A stretch of 64,000 nt of DNA from Dendrobium chrysotoxum (lineage: Eukaryota > Streptophyta > Magnoliopsida > Asparagales > Orchidaceae). The stretch's first letter is position 1. Every line of letters starts with the position of its first letter. A program made the position numbers and the translations under genes. Location: positions 86,211,663 through 86,275,662 of the forward strand of contig CM034313.1 in the NCBI GenBank assembly GCA_019925795.1, read 5' to 3'. Shown here one piece after another: positions 30,175 through 43,789 of the stretch. Under the pieces are notes generated by a model. The model saw only the letters and a list, made by a program, of their open reading frames with translations, did no database searches and was not told where the DNA came from.

Positions 30175-30615
30175 GGTTTTGTTTGGGGAAAATTATTCTA
30201 TACAGAGACCGGACGGCAAGAACCGTCTGAATTTGACTCTCGGGCATCAAATATGTAATTATGAATGCATTTTTGCTGTCCTTTTGTTGAGTATTTGTAA
30301 AAGTGCAACAAATATTCAATTAGTAGGATATTTGTTGTGCTTTAGCTATCATTTTGCTACGCTTTTACAAATACTCAGCAAAATGGCAACAAATATGCAA
30401 TTATGAATACATATTTGTTTCCCCATTGCTGAGTATTTACAAAAACGCAGTAAAGGGGCAGCTAAAGCGTAGCAAATCCAGACGGTTCTTGTTGTCCGGT
30501 CTCTGCACAGAACAATTTCTTCTTTTTGGGACGGTTTTCTTACTGCTTCTTAAATAGCTTTTTTTATACTAAAAAGTAAAAAAATTGCTTTAAAAAAATC
30601 GTCCCAAACGGATCC
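30175..30615. mobile_element. Tourist-like MITE carrying a nested MITE
   Basis: The left end CTAAGGTTTTGTTTGGG (30171-30187) and the remainder GGGACGGTTTTCTTACTGC...CGTCCCAAACGGATCC (30528-30615) belong to one Tourist-like unit. It is separated by the 335-bp element at 30188-30522. TAA precedes the left end. Confidence 0.65.
30188..30522. mobile_element. nested fold-back MITE of a different family
   Basis: Inverted ends of about 45 bp include CAGAGACCGGACGGCAAGAA (left) and the reverse complement of TTCTTGTTGTCCGGTCTCTG (right). TGTTTGGG and TTTTTGGG flank it (30180-30187 and 30523-30530), 7 of 8 bases alike, consistent with an 8-bp target duplication of hAT type. The core has repeated GAGTATTT.CAAAA and AACAAATATGCAATT words. 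Confidence 0.7.
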
Positions 30616-31939
30616 TTAAACAGAAATATTAGTTGTTGAATGCCAACTAATGAAGATATGAGGGATTATAATATATGATCTCTTAGTTAACTGGTCATTA
30701 ATAATATCTTATTTCTTTAGTTTAAGTTAATAATGGTTTGTTAATTAAGGGATTATATATATGTTATGTGGTATAATTATTTTTGGACTAGTGGATTTGC
30801 TATTAAAATAATTTTCTTAATTATAAATTTGAGTTGGGAGTGGGGCTTGAGTGCTACAAAATTAGTAACAAGCATAACTATATAGCAAATAAATATATAA
30901 TTACGAGATAGCCTAATTAGAATCTCCAACTTTAAGAAGTCGTCACACAAGCTAATAAGAACTTGTTGGGTCGGGGTTCATAGATGGACAAACAGCTGAG
31001 CGGGTAATGAAAAATTTATTATATAAAGGAAGTCATCCACTTCAAGAGTCATTAAGGCCAACTTAATAGGTTGTATGTGCTAGGGCCAATTTGATAGGTC
31101 CTACTCATCTATTAGGACAAGTTCATAGGTCAAGATCACTTGCTTGGGTCAAATTTATTTGTAGACTTGGCGAGTTTTTTTATGGAGTTAACTTGAGTTG
31201 AACCAGACATTACTAAATATGTCATTTTTCTCAGCATTTTCAAAACCGCTGCGAAAGTGTATTTTTAGAAGCACTATACATCATTGTTTGTACTATTAAA
31301 TTATGAACACTTAATAATCTACCACGATCTCTCTCCTCTCTCGTGCCCTAGCTCCCACTCGACCTGATCCCGCCTCCGTCTCTCAGGCCCGCCTCCTTCT
31401 CCCTGTAACCAGGCTCGCACTCTCGAACATCTGTGGCAAGCTTCTCTTCATCAATCGAGCATCCACTTATACGTTTACTTGACTTGAACCTAACCAACTT
31501 AACTTGAACCAGGCCAACTTGTCTTGAACCTGATTTTTTTAGATATTTAATTGTATATTTAGTTCATCGGTTCTCTGACATCTTTGAAAGTTTACTATGA
31601 AAATTAAAAAAAAAAATCATTTATTAAGACTTCATAATATTTATTTTTTAGTATTCATTTAACTTTCTATATGCTCGTGAACATACCCTATGATTTTTTT
31701 ATATGTTTTTTTAGATTATTATTCATCAACTCTATTATTTCACTGCTCTCTCTTATACATTATTTCTACTATGAAAGTGTCATAGCTCATCAATTCATCA
31801 AATAATATAATATAACATCAACAAACCAAGTATTATATTGGATTGCCCTTTCTTTTATTAATGTTTGAAAATGATCTTAATAAGTTTTATAAAGTCCAAT
31901 GGCATTAGACAGGTTATGATTACAAATATTTCAAATTAA
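30616..31939. other. intergenic, nothing recognised
   Basis: AT-rich, with a short GC-richer stretch near 31330-31440. No coding frame, RNA gene or repeat was supported. Confidence 0.5.
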
Positions 31940-32068
31940 GGTTTCGTTTGGGATAGCTTATTTATTGCTTTCTAAACAGTTTTTTAGTACAATATTTTTT
32001 AGTTTAATAAAATTTTATACTAAAAAATTGCTTTAGAAAGCAGTAAGAAAATCATCCCTAACGAAGCC
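31940..32068. mobile_element. Tourist-like MITE (TAA)
   Basis: The ends GGTTTCGTTTGGGATAGC and ATCATCCCTAACGAAGCC are inverted repeats. TAA occurs at 31937-31939 and 32069-32071. Confidence 0.78.
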
Positions 32069-32084
32069 TAAAACTTCTTTTGTG

Positions 32085-32245
32085 AGTTGGGATAGCTTTC
32101 TTATTACTTCTAAAGCTGTCCCACAATTTCCTTATTATTTTTTAAAGCAAATTTTTGATAGAAAAATTTATAACACAAAAAATTATTACACTAAAAAATT
32201 ATTTTAAAAAATAATAATAAAATTGTCCCTAATAAAATCTAAATC
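32085..32245. mobile_element. degenerate Tourist-like MITE remnants
   Basis: GTTGGGATAGCTTTCTTATTAC, AAAGCTGTCCCAC and a distal AAATTGTCCCTAATAAAATC are recognisable family ends. They are rearranged, so borders are approximate. Confidence 0.4.
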
Positions 32246-35200
32246 AAAATCAATAGTAAGATTTTTTTTAATTATTTGAAACTCAATTTATTAATTAACT
32301 TTTGTATGAGTTAAAGTTTGGCCGTTAACCATTTCCATCTGCTACACTAAAAATTGAATCTGATATTTTTATTTTTATTTTTTTATTTTTCAAATCTGAA
32401 GTTTGAACAAACTCATTAGGATGATTACTTTGTCAAATTGACTTACAATGATACCTTTTATTGGTTTATTTAAGTAAAATAAACTTTTTAGGGGTTTTAG
32501 TGTAAATATTTCATGTAATAATTTGTCCTCTGTGCAGTCAGCGTGGGAGAAAAATTATAAAAAAAGTAAGAATATTATGGTATAGGATGTACCAAATATT
32601 TCAATTTATGTCTCATGATTTTTGAAATTATATATATATATATATTAGAAAAATATATCTATGAGGACCATGAATTATTTTCTTAAGTTTGTCTTGATCT
32701 AATTTAATTCGAATAACATTCAAATAATGCTAATACAAATATTACTAACAATATTTAGGGGAAGGATACCTTTGAAAGCCTTTTCTTTTTCTTTGGATGA
32801 TCATTCGAATGCTTCACTAATTTGGGTAATGTGAGAATTTTTTTTTCTAATCTCATTTGGAACCTTCCAGGTTTTTTTTTTTAACTAAATATATATCTTC
32901 CAGCTAATCATGCTTCTTATATATAGAACTTTAAATATAAGGTATAATAACTAACACCTCAATCTCGAATTATTGTTAGTGCATGTTCACATAGAAAATA
33001 CAAAACATCAAAAAAAAATTTTTATGCACATATCTTCTCCTAAAAATTAACATCACCATTTAGGTCACTATCAATGACATATTGTTTAAATTGATTAATG
33101 GGATAGACGACCATACTTGGAGCTTTATTTAAAAGTTTCCCTAATGCTTCTTCAATTTTCTCATCTGATTTTTTGTTTGTTTGTTATAATGTTGAGTCAA
33201 TTGAAAAATCATTTTTATATTGTGTGCTTGAAAATCTCTAACAACGTAGTCACTAGATAGAAGTATGCACTCATGGTCATATTTTGAAGCTCTAAGAAAG
33301 ACCAATTATCATCAAAGTATAAAAATTTCCAAGAAAAAATGCACAAGCCCATCATTCAATTACAATTTCATTTTCAAAATAAGATGTTATGATTAGATTC
33401 TTAGTACATATATAGTCGACGTGCCTAAAAAACCTAGTTCTTTGGTAAGCTTTGGAAGTCCAGTGATACTCTTGTAACATTTATCAGTTTTTAACTTTTC
33501 CGTAATATTCATTAACACATGATGGGTTTACTCCATGGAATGCCTTAGCAAAAATGGTTGACAAAGCATTAACGTTATAGTTATGTCTATTAGAGACAAA
33601 CAACATATTCTTCTTAGTTCCTTTTAACTCGCTCGCCCTTGTCCAGAAATATAATAATAACTCATTGTTTTCTTAATCAATAATTTCAAATGAAGATTGA
33701 GGAGAAGACTGTGAGCGATAAAGGAAGTCTTCTTAAAATTTCGATCATCAATTTCAGATTCAACATTAGAAATTAAGGAGAAGAATGTCAGCGAGAAGGA
33801 TAATCTTCAAAAAAATTTCTTTATTATGAGAGTAAAGTGATTAGTAAGATTACTATTGAGCATATATAACATTAGCCTAACATTAAATGTCAAAATTCGA
33901 TCCCTTCTACCCACAACTTCCATCAGTTCAACTATGATTTCATGTAGCAAACTTTAATGTTATGTTCATTATAACTAACATTCCTTGTCAACATAAAGGG
34001 ATGCCATAAGCGGACTTATATTATTTAGAGTGATTTGATTAATTATAGATGAAATATCTTTAAGATAGTTTAAAAAGACTTAGAAGGGAATAGCTAGAGA
34101 GGGAGAAGAGGGGATTCAAAAGAGGCCTATTATTTCTCTTCTGTAATATCCTGGTTTTCTTTCTAATGAAATGTTAATTTCTTGACTAAAAAATGAGAAT
34201 CCAAATAAAATATTTATTTTGCCAACTATACATGCTGGTCAAACTATTCTAATTTATTTATTGCCATTTTAGATCAAGTGGCATCGAGTACTAGGTTTTG
34301 AAGTACCTTGGTCCATGATATTGATGAAAAGTGGTTATAAAACATATAAGAATCATTCTTTTTCCTATATATTTTTAAAAAAGGGAGATGAAGGAACTTA
34401 CATCAGGGAGGTGACTTAGCTATAAAAGTTGTACTCATTTACTATTATATATGACAATTATTATGAAAGCACGCAACTTATACAACAAATGAATATCTAG
34501 AGGAAGATATTGACATTATGATAGTGATAAGTAGATAAGTGTTTTATAAGTAAGAAGATTGCTTGAACGAGAAAGGCAATGATCATGCGCTTTCTTTTAG
34601 AAGGTGATACAAACTTTACAAGGCATAAGACAAAATCAATATTCCTAGCTTTGAATGTATTATCAACATTTAGAAGCTTGAGACCAAAGTAAATTAACTT
34701 GACACTTATTTTAATCATAATGGGCATTCTTCCGAAGAGAATTTTGTTTTTCACTCATTTAAAGCTACTAAGTATGCACTAATACAATAGAATAATCACC
34801 TCAAACATGGACATCAAAAGTGACTTGGGGCTATTAAAAAAAATTGCTTTGTTATGAATTCTTACCTATGGAGTATGGCTAGAAAAGAATGAGGAAGTGG
34901 CATGGATTGCAATAATGATAATATCAAGCTATGCTAGAATATATCAAAGAGTTTATGAGATAAATAATAATGATTGGCATGCCATTAGAAGACGTCTCAA
35001 TTCTAATAAAGTATATGATCATACTAATATATTATCTCCAATGAACATATGCTCTTCCTTGCCAAAAACCTTAGTTAGATAAACATGCTTGTCATGAATA
35101 ATGAAAGAGTGAATAAATATAGGGACAATAAACTCTTTAATGATAAAAATGGAGGAGATTCAAAGACTGTTACTAAGGAGAATAAAAAGAACAAAAAAAT

Positions 35201-35413
35201 GGTGTTAAAGGTAACCTTACAACAACCACTTCTTTGTAGAAATAACATGAATTATTATTATTGATTGATGATGGGTGGTAATAGAGTGACTTATCATAAG
35301 TTCAATCGAAGACTAGTCCTAAAGAAGTTCAAGATGAATGTCAAAGAAAGAAAGACATATATCATAACATACAAAGTAGCACTTTGGATTTGGGGAATTA
35401 ACCAAAATTTCTG
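32246..35413. other. AT-rich region with short unassigned frames
   Basis: Only short frames occur, e.g. 34754-34497 (minus, 85 codons), 34897-35082 (plus) and an open minus-strand stretch near 33650-33490. None matches a family I recognise. Some may be relics of transposon coding, but that cannot be supported. Confidence 0.35.
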
Positions 35414-35451
35414 AACAGGTGCAAGTGTATCATGATTCAGTTGGTGTTACA
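35414..35451 (-). repeat. 3' LTR start, truncated
   Basis: AACAGGTGCAAGTGTATC and GGTGTTACA match 54287-54323, the outer end of the 5' LTR. Homology fades left of about 35414. Confidence 0.6.
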
Positions 35452-35465
35452 ATTCTCCCTTCCTC
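35452..35465 (-). other. polypurine tract of the Tekay-like element
   Basis: On the minus strand GAGGAAGGGAGAAT directly precedes TGTAACACC, between the pol stop and the LTR. Confidence 0.7.
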
Positions 35466-35527
35466 AGAAAAATATCATCATTGATTTTTTAGAATTAAGA
35501 TTAATGGAACATATCAAGATATAACTG

Positions 35528-35853
35528 TCACATCTCAGATTCCTTCTCTTTAGTAGCTTCCCTTTCAAACATGTACTTCCTCTGCACCTTGGCCATTATA
35601 ATTTGCTTTTTTTTTTCCTAAATTTTTTAATATCATATTCCAGAATCCTCTCTGATTCTTTCATGTAGCACATATTTGGACATACCTTAACATCATTTAT
35701 GGATAATATGCTCCCAGAATCATATACCCACTTTCTCAGAGAAGTCACATGGAATATATTGTGTATGTCAGACATATCATCATACAAAAGTAACATGTAA
35801 GCGGAAATACCAATCCACTCAATAACTTTAAAAGGTCCAATCTACCTTGGACT
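35528..35853 (-). pseudogene. pol C-terminus (integrase end and chromodomain-like tail)
   Basis: The frame reads SPR*IGPFKVIEWIG, then SDIHNIFHVTSLRKWV, the hallmark of Ty3/gypsy integrase C-termini (IGPF..L..IG...HNVFHVS.LRK). A tail follows that resembles the chromodomain-like end (EREATKEKESEM) with TGA at 35530-35528. An internal TAG replaces Tyr in the first motif. It continues the pol broken off at 48557. Confidence 0.82.
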
Positions 35854-35959
35854 TGTTGGTGTTGAAAGTGTTAGAAAAAGGGGTTTTTGAATAATTTAGT
35901 TTTCTTTGAAAATTTTAATTTAGAATTTCAATTTCAAAATCGAACACGTCACTATGAAT

Positions 35960-38900
35960 GATATGTCACCTCGAGAGGAGAAGATATCATTCTTTAGTGG
36001 GTTTAAATAATGGAGCTGAAAATTTCATTCGGGCTATAATAGTTAAATTCAATGAAGGATGACATATAACCCCGAAGAATTAAAATGATGTTCTATCAAA
36101 CATTTAACTATAATAGTATGGATGGGAAATCATTAGTTTCATATTCAGGAGTATGATAATAAAGGATATATCCTCCTAAGGGAAGAAAATATCACATGTT
36201 ATCAATTATTTGAATATGACGATAATGATCGTTGTTGATTTCATTTTTTCAAAGAAGTTTAATTGAGTTTTGAAAATCAATCTTACAAAAAGGTGGGTGT
36301 GGGTTCTAAATCTCCTATGAGCACAAGCTCTCATAGTTAATTACATCGTAGATAATCAGGGTCTTCTACGAATACTCTCGATTAAAATAACAATAGAAAT
36401 TCTGTTTAGAGATTTTCTAAGAGTGATATCAAATGAGGTGAATTTAGAATTTGAACTAGGAATGGGTCAAATTTTGAACACTTATTTCTGGAGTCAACGG
36501 GAGAGAGTCAGGAGACACTTTTAGATTTTAAAATTATTCAGAAGTGTCCCAACCTAATCAAAGTGTTAGGCTTTAAGTTTTAGATTGAGAAAATTTTTAA
36601 TCTGAGTTTAATAATTTATTAAAAATTTGAGATTATATTCTCGAAGGATGAGGTCTTAAGGCCTAAACCTACCTTAGAGCCTAAATCTAAATTGGGCGCT
36701 GTACAACAGTAACCTAAACCTAGCTAATGCAACATAAAAAATATGGACTTACCCCAGCTTGGATTAGGGAGCCAGTTAACCATTTAGTCAATTAAAATCC
36801 ATGAATCTGATCATTTTTATTAAAGAGTGGTAAGGACGTTGTTGTTAAAATTTTTTAGAATTGGGACCGACGTCTAGAGTAGATCCTAATTTATCCCTTT
36901 ACTTATGCTGGGTGAGAATGATTGAATCAAATATAATTAAAATTTTAGACTCATTTTTAAATTAATTTTTAATGCGATACATGCTGATCGACTCGATGAA
37001 ATGCATAAAATGATATGTAGCAGTTTTAAAAAAAGTTTAAAAATAATTTTTTCCTAAAGACTGTACAACATGATAGGACTGCACCCAAATAGGTCAAGTG
37101 GCATGCCAGAACTCACAAGCGAAGAGGTACCTAACAAGGAAGATAAGTAAATTTATATGATTATGCAGACTCTCGATGATCCCGAGCTTACTTCTTAGAT
37201 CGTTAGAGTTTTTATGTTAGCCTAAAATTCTAATTTTTAATTTTAAGTAGAAAATATTTTTTTAGCGTACCTTCATGAGCCTCCGCATATCTAGGCTAAA
37301 ATAAAAATGACATGCAAATCGCCTAATCACAACCAAAATAAATTAAGCACATCAATTAATTAAATTAATTTTATAAAATAATATCCATAAACAAAATGCC
37401 CCTTTATTATAACGTAAAATTTATATAAATTAAAAGTGGTCGGGCACCACTAACCACAAACCCGAATTCTAATCCTAGGATCGACAAAAGTTGACTTTGA
37501 GTGGAATAATCTTTATCTTTAACTCCTCATCCTCTTCTTCTGCAGGCTTCTTGGATTTATCATATCTAGATACCCGAATGAAAAAGAAAACTCTTCCCCT
37601 AAAGGGAAGATTATTCTTTTCACTTAGGTACTAAAATCATCCAAATTTAGGCTTCAAAATGAAAAAGGACTATCCCCCTAAGGGGTATCCTTTCCTCTTT
37701 GAAATATAATTTTGGATACATATATATGACTTAGTTATCTAACTTTCATAACTTGATACTTTAAACAAATTACATCAATAATAAAAAATAAATTCTAGAC
37801 TCTCTTGCAAGGTTATCCTAAATATTTGAAATCAAATAAATCTCAAGCAGTTTATATGTATGTGGAGTAAAAAGTAAATCATACTTGGCCATGCTCCTAT
37901 TTATTTGGGGGCTAAGTAATAGAAGCAACTGTAGTATTTATATTTATTATTAATTTAGCCCCCTTTTTATTGCCCTGCAGGAGCATGACCATCTATAAAA
38001 AATTATGTGAGAAACTAGATTGATCCTAACCTAAGGGTAAACTACCACCCATCACATCAATTTATAGATTATAGTTAAAATAAGTAAACACTCACATCAA
38101 TCAATTTTCAATCACAACATACAATAAAAACTCAAAAAACCTAATACATAATAGTAAAAAGTAAATACTGGCCTAGCTTAAACTTGAGTTAGTTGTCCTA
38201 GTAAATCATCTAAAGTGTATACAAAAGGGCTATGTGGCTAGGGTAGATCATGAGCTGGGTAATTTATTGAAGTTATCTAGTATTCGAGTTTGTAGAAGGT
38301 CAAAGAAAAAATTTATGTTTGAGTTTAAATATTAATATATTAAAGTTTAATTTAGGTATATTTTAATGGTTAAATGATTATTACTTTGTTGCTTATCGAG
38401 GCTGTGAAATTTTTTCACCTTCCTCAGGGCTAAGCTAATAGCCTTGTAGGCCTAGATTATCTAGTAGTAATTGTGGTTGATCAAGTTAATTTAATTGATT
38501 GAGAATTAAAGGTTAATGAATTTTAATCTAATTGATTAATTGCTAATTTGAATGATTAAATTAGAATTTTCTGAAATTTTAGGTTAATTATTAAATTTTA
38601 AAATTATTAGAGTTATTTAATTATGTTAATTAAAGGGTTAAAAGTTAACTTTTATAATTAAAGTAATTCTTAAACTTTTAATATTTTTTTTAAATATTAG
38701 ATCTTAAGATGAGTAATTAGACTTTGAGTTTGCTCAATTTAGAATTTTTTTACATTAAGTTATGATTTTTCAAAATTTTAACTTAGTTTTGAACTATGGT
38801 TGACCGGAGAGTTAACTTTTTGACTGACTTATTTATGAAAGTTTGATATTTTTAAAAAATAATAGATTTTAATCAGGGTTGAATGATTTTGAGTTTGATT

Positions 38901-39300
38901 AAATTAGATTTTTCTAAAATTATTGGTGATTTTTTAAAGTTTAGGTATTTTTTGGATTTTCTAAAATTACCTAATTAAGGGAATTTTTAGATTTTGATCC
39001 AAATCAATCTCAAACCTCTTGGAATCACCCCCAAAAGTCAGAAATGACCTAAGGGGATTCTTCCTAGTATTTAGGGATTTTTTAGAAATTTTAAATATTT
39101 TTAATTAATTAATTGAATTAATTATCAATTTTCCTTAAAAATTAGATTAATATTAAATTAAAGGTTTGATCATTGGGCTTTTATTTTTTATGGATTAAGG
39201 GTTCAATTATGAGCAATTAGAGGGCTTGTGTGAATTTTTTGGATTTTAAATGAATTAATTAGGGTTCTAGGTGAAATTTAGGAGGGAATTTTGGGGTCCC
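35960..39300 (+). repeat. long direct repeat, copy 1
   Basis: Landmarks GGACTTACCCC.GC.TGGATT (36745), CTTCTTGGATTTATC (37549) and CTTGGAATCACCCCCAAA (39018) recur in the same order in copy 2 at offsets of about 3.40, 3.43 and 3.54 kb. The borders are approximate. Identity is moderate and uneven, so the duplication is old. Confidence 0.7.
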
Positions 39301-39579
39301 TAATTGGTGGACCAAATGGGTACCAATTCTAGTGAAACTTGGGTGATGAGATCATCTGATCCCAAGGCCCAAGCACACTAAATTTGGGCCCAAGATGAAT
39401 GCCCTAAGGTGGTTAACCAAACCACCAAAGGTAACCACTAGGTTGCCTTAAGAAATTCCTAAGTTACTAAACTAGGCTTGGAGGGGGATGAAATCAGTGG
39501 CTCTAAACTCCCTAGTGTGGACCTCCGAAAGGGAATACCGGGACGATATTGCCAATGGGAGGGCAGATTAGATCATATA

Positions 39580-42500
39580 TACGATCAACCATTGAGGATA
39601 GCGGCTCTCGCCAGCACACCCCGATTGGTGATAATATATACAACCTGATCGGAACAATGGGTTTCCCCCACCCGATACATCAGCTCGAGTGGGGTTTATT
39701 TGATAATGAAATTTGGTTTCCCATGGGCGCAAGCCCCCGTGATAAATTACATCTCAAGCTGGGGCCTGAGAAGACTCTCGATTAAGGATTCTATATTATA
39801 CTTTCAAGTGGGATTGACACATAGGGAGTAGACAAGAAAATTTTACTCAAAAGGAAAAGAAATGCTTAACTTGGCTTAGTCAACATACACGGCTCAGATC
39901 AGCATCCGGAGGGACTAAGGTAGTGAAAAGAAACTAAAAAAAAGAAATAAATCATGCACTCAAAATATACAGGAGAGAAGGATAAAGATGGCATCATCCG
40001 TGTGATGCGGATATGTAGGGTTTATAGTCTCTGGATAATAGAAGACTTACCTACTGATGAGGCATACTATGGAATAATAGTAGCCTTGAATTCTAAATCT
40101 AGAGTGGGTCTAAACACCTGTGCCCTAGCTAATATAATACAAAACCTGGACTTACCCCGGCCTGGATTGGCTAGCCAGCTAACTACCTAGTTGCTTCAAA
40201 ACCATGAGTCCAGTCATTTTATGAAAGATCGGTGGGTAGGTTATAATTCTTGGAAATAGGGCCGATGTCTAGAGAGTTTTCTAATTGGCCCCAGACTTAT
40301 GTAGGGTGGATGCTTCTAGAGCTAATGTAATTAAAATTTTAATTTAGTTGATTTCTAATGCAATGTATGCTGGTTAATAATCTCAAATCAGATATGCATA
40401 GAATTTTAAAAAAAGCTTATAAAAAATAATTTTCTAGAAAAGACTAGACTTCCCCAGATCCAGCACCTCATCCTCATAGGTCGGATTATCTGGACTCTAC
40501 CCGCAGGCGGGGAAGTGTCTTATAACAAGGAGGGAGAGAAATGTAATAATATGCATGTGACCCCGAACGATTCCGGCAGTTCCCTAGGTCATTAGGTTTC
40601 TATGTTATTTAAACTTTAAAATTTTAAATATTAGTTATGAGTAGAAAATATTTTAATTCTTAGAGAGCCTAATGAAGTCTAGGCTAAAATAAAAGCGGCA
40701 TGCCAATCGCCAATAAACTAAAAAAATCAGGCAACCTTAAAGGCATATAATCACAAATAAAACACATAAAGATAATCAAACTAATTAATAAATATCAGTA
40801 GGCCAACTGCTCTTAATTACAAACTAGGATCTGCAGAAAATTAAAGTGGCTGGGCACCACTGCCAACAACCTGGATTTCTAATCCTAGAACAGACAAAAG
40901 TAATTTTGAGTGGGATACTCTTGGTCTTCAGTTTCTCAATCTTCTCTTCCTTGGAATCATGGATCTTCTCCCCTTCGAGCTCCTTGGATTTGTCGTAGCT
41001 GGATACCCAGGGTGGAGAAGAAAACCCTCCCCCAAAGGGGAGGTTATCCTTTCTACCTTGGGTAGTAGAATGATCTAAATTTGGATTTCCAAATAGAAAA
41101 GGACTATCCTCATATTGGGTGTCCTTTATTTTTTGGAATTCAACCTTTGGATCCATGTATCCCCACTCAAAATACACTTTCACAACTCTTAACCAATATT
41201 ACAAATGGTTTACATTAATGAAAGCAATAAAATCTAGACTCTCATGTACGGTTATCCTAATAAAATCTCAGACAGTTTATCTATCATCCCAAGCAGTTTA
41301 TATAGAAATAAAAAATACTCATTGCAGCCACTCTTGGTCATACTCTTAATTATTTTTGAGGGCTAAGCAGTTCTGGAGGACCTGTAGCAGTTATATGATG
41401 ATTTATTATTTAGCCCTCATTCATTTAGGGGGGCTGAGAAATTTCTAAAGCGCCTGTAGAAAATAATATTAGTATTTAAATCGTGATTATTGTCCCCCTT
41501 TTATTAGCGCTGCATGAGCATGGCCACCTGTAAAAAATATCGTTAGTATCAAAATCGATCCTAACCTATGTGTAATCTATAGTGCAATCACATCAATTCC
41601 TAGAGTGCGGTAAAGTAAACAAACACACCAATAATGTTTCAATCACAACATGCAGTAAAATCTCAAAAAAATCGACACACAACTGGAAAGTAAACACCAT
41701 CCTAGCCTAGGTCTAGAAGTGGTACCCTAGCAAACCATCTAAGTGTGTGTAAAAGGCCGTGTAGCTGAGATAGATCCTAAGCTGGGTAGTTAGTTTAAGT
41801 TATCTAGTGTCCAAGTTTGTTGAAGGTCCCCAGAAGAGGTTTAGGTTTGAGTTTAAATATTAATGTGTTAAGAATCAAATTAGGTATGTTTTAAGGGTTC
41901 AGTGATTACTACCTGTGTTTCACACCGAGGCCGTGAAGTTTATTTCACCTTCCTTGGGGCTAAGTCAATAGCCTCGTAGGCTTAAGTTACCCAGTAGCAA
42001 TCATGAGTTGATTAAGTTGATTTAGTTGGGTAGAGATTAAAGAGGGGTGATATTAATTATTTTATTATCAGGTTAGGGTGTTAAGTAAAAGCTTAGGATA
42101 ATATTTTATGAATTTTAAATTGAGTTAGTGAGTTGTTAGAAGGTCTGGGGTCACCCTATCCACTAGGCCAAAGGGGTCTAAAACTGACTTTTTAATTAAA
42201 AAATTTTGTAAATACTTAGTATTTTATAAAATAATAGACCTTAACCCCATCAATTAGACTGTAAGCATGCCCAATTTGGATTCTTCTATCCAAAGTTATG
42301 AATTTTCGAAGTTTTGGCCTTATTTTGACCTAAGTTTGACCAGATTGTTGACTTTTTGATTTAAGTTGATTTCTAGAATCCTAATATTTTTAATAAATAT
42401 TACGCTCTAATGTGAGTTGAATGCCTTTGAGTTTGCTCCATTTGGAATTTTCTGTAATTAGTTATGAATTTTCAAAGTTTGGGCCATTTAATGAATTATC

Positions 42501-42930
42501 GAAATTATTTAATTAAAGGGCTATTTTAGGGATTTTGATCCAAATCAGTTCCAAACTGCTTGGAATCACCCCCAAAGGTCAGGAATGACCTAAAGAAGTG
42601 TTCCCAAGTGTTTGGGAGAAATTTGGAATTTTTAATAATTTTAAATTATTTAATTAAGGCAAAAAGGTAAATTTTTTGGTTAAAATTAGATTAAGATTCA
42701 GATTGAAGTCCAATTAAAGTTGTTTTAATTTTCATGGATTAAGGACTAAATTCTAAAGAGTTTGATATATTATGGGTAATTTTTTGATTTAAAATGAATT
42801 TATTAGAATTTTCTGAAGTTATTGGGTCATAATTAAAGGGCAAATTAAAGTTTGTTAATTAAAGGGTTAAAGGGCTCTAAAAATTCCTAGAAAATTCCAG
42901 GGGGTTTATGATGTCCCTAGGTTTAAGTGT
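39580..42930 (+). repeat. long direct repeat, copy 2
   Basis: Counterparts include CTCTCGATTAA (39775), GGACTTACCCCGGCCTGGATT (40148), CTTGGATTTGTC (40983), GCCGTGAAG...TTCACC (41930) and CTTGGAATCACCCCCAAAGG (42559). It follows copy 1 directly. No coding frame of note. Confidence 0.7.
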
Positions 42931-43789
42931 TTCAAATTTCAAGTCAATCAGAGGTAAATCCTAGCTCGCAGAATTTCTCTAAGTCCGCTAGACGGGTCCT
43001 TAATTATTGTCCTTAAGGTGTCACTACGTTAGATAGGTCTTAAATCAATGTTTGAAACTAATCATTGGGGTAACATAAAGGAAATGTAATACATATATAA
43101 ACAAACCATGCCCTTAGATCTAGGAGGGCCTAAACTAAGTGCTTGTGCATCCTACACATGCAAAAACTACGGAAAAAAAAAAGATTAACCAATTGAAGTG
43201 ATTAGTGAATAATTGTAACACAATCATCCACTAACCCTTCCCACATGAATGCTATTCATAAGCATGATTTATGTTTAAAATTTCAAAGGGTAGATCTCTC
43301 ATAATTTAGGAATTTAAATATTTATATAATTTTAAAAATACGTAAATATTAGAATATATATATTTATGTAAATTTAGAAATAAGATAATTTCAAAATAGT
43401 TCAATGTATAGACAACGGAGATCTACTGACCCACCTCAACAAGGATTTCAAAATAGCTTTTAATTTGAAAATAATTAGTTAAATTAATTATTTAAATAGT
43501 ATTTAAATAATTAAGTAATTAAATAATACAAAAATAAATTAGAAAAGTCAGAATTAACTTCTAAAAATAATTTTAAATTAAAATTCACATTTTTCTAAAA
43601 AATTCAAGGTATTATACGCAAAAATCTGATTTAAAATGAGTGAGATATGAATTTTTGAAGTTTAATGTACTTTAAAGTAATTTTAAAATAATTTAAAATA
43701 ATTAGTATTTGAAAATAATTATTAAATTAAATAAATATAAAAAAAAAAGGTTTTCTAATTTTTAGAATAAGCAAATTTTATAATTAATG

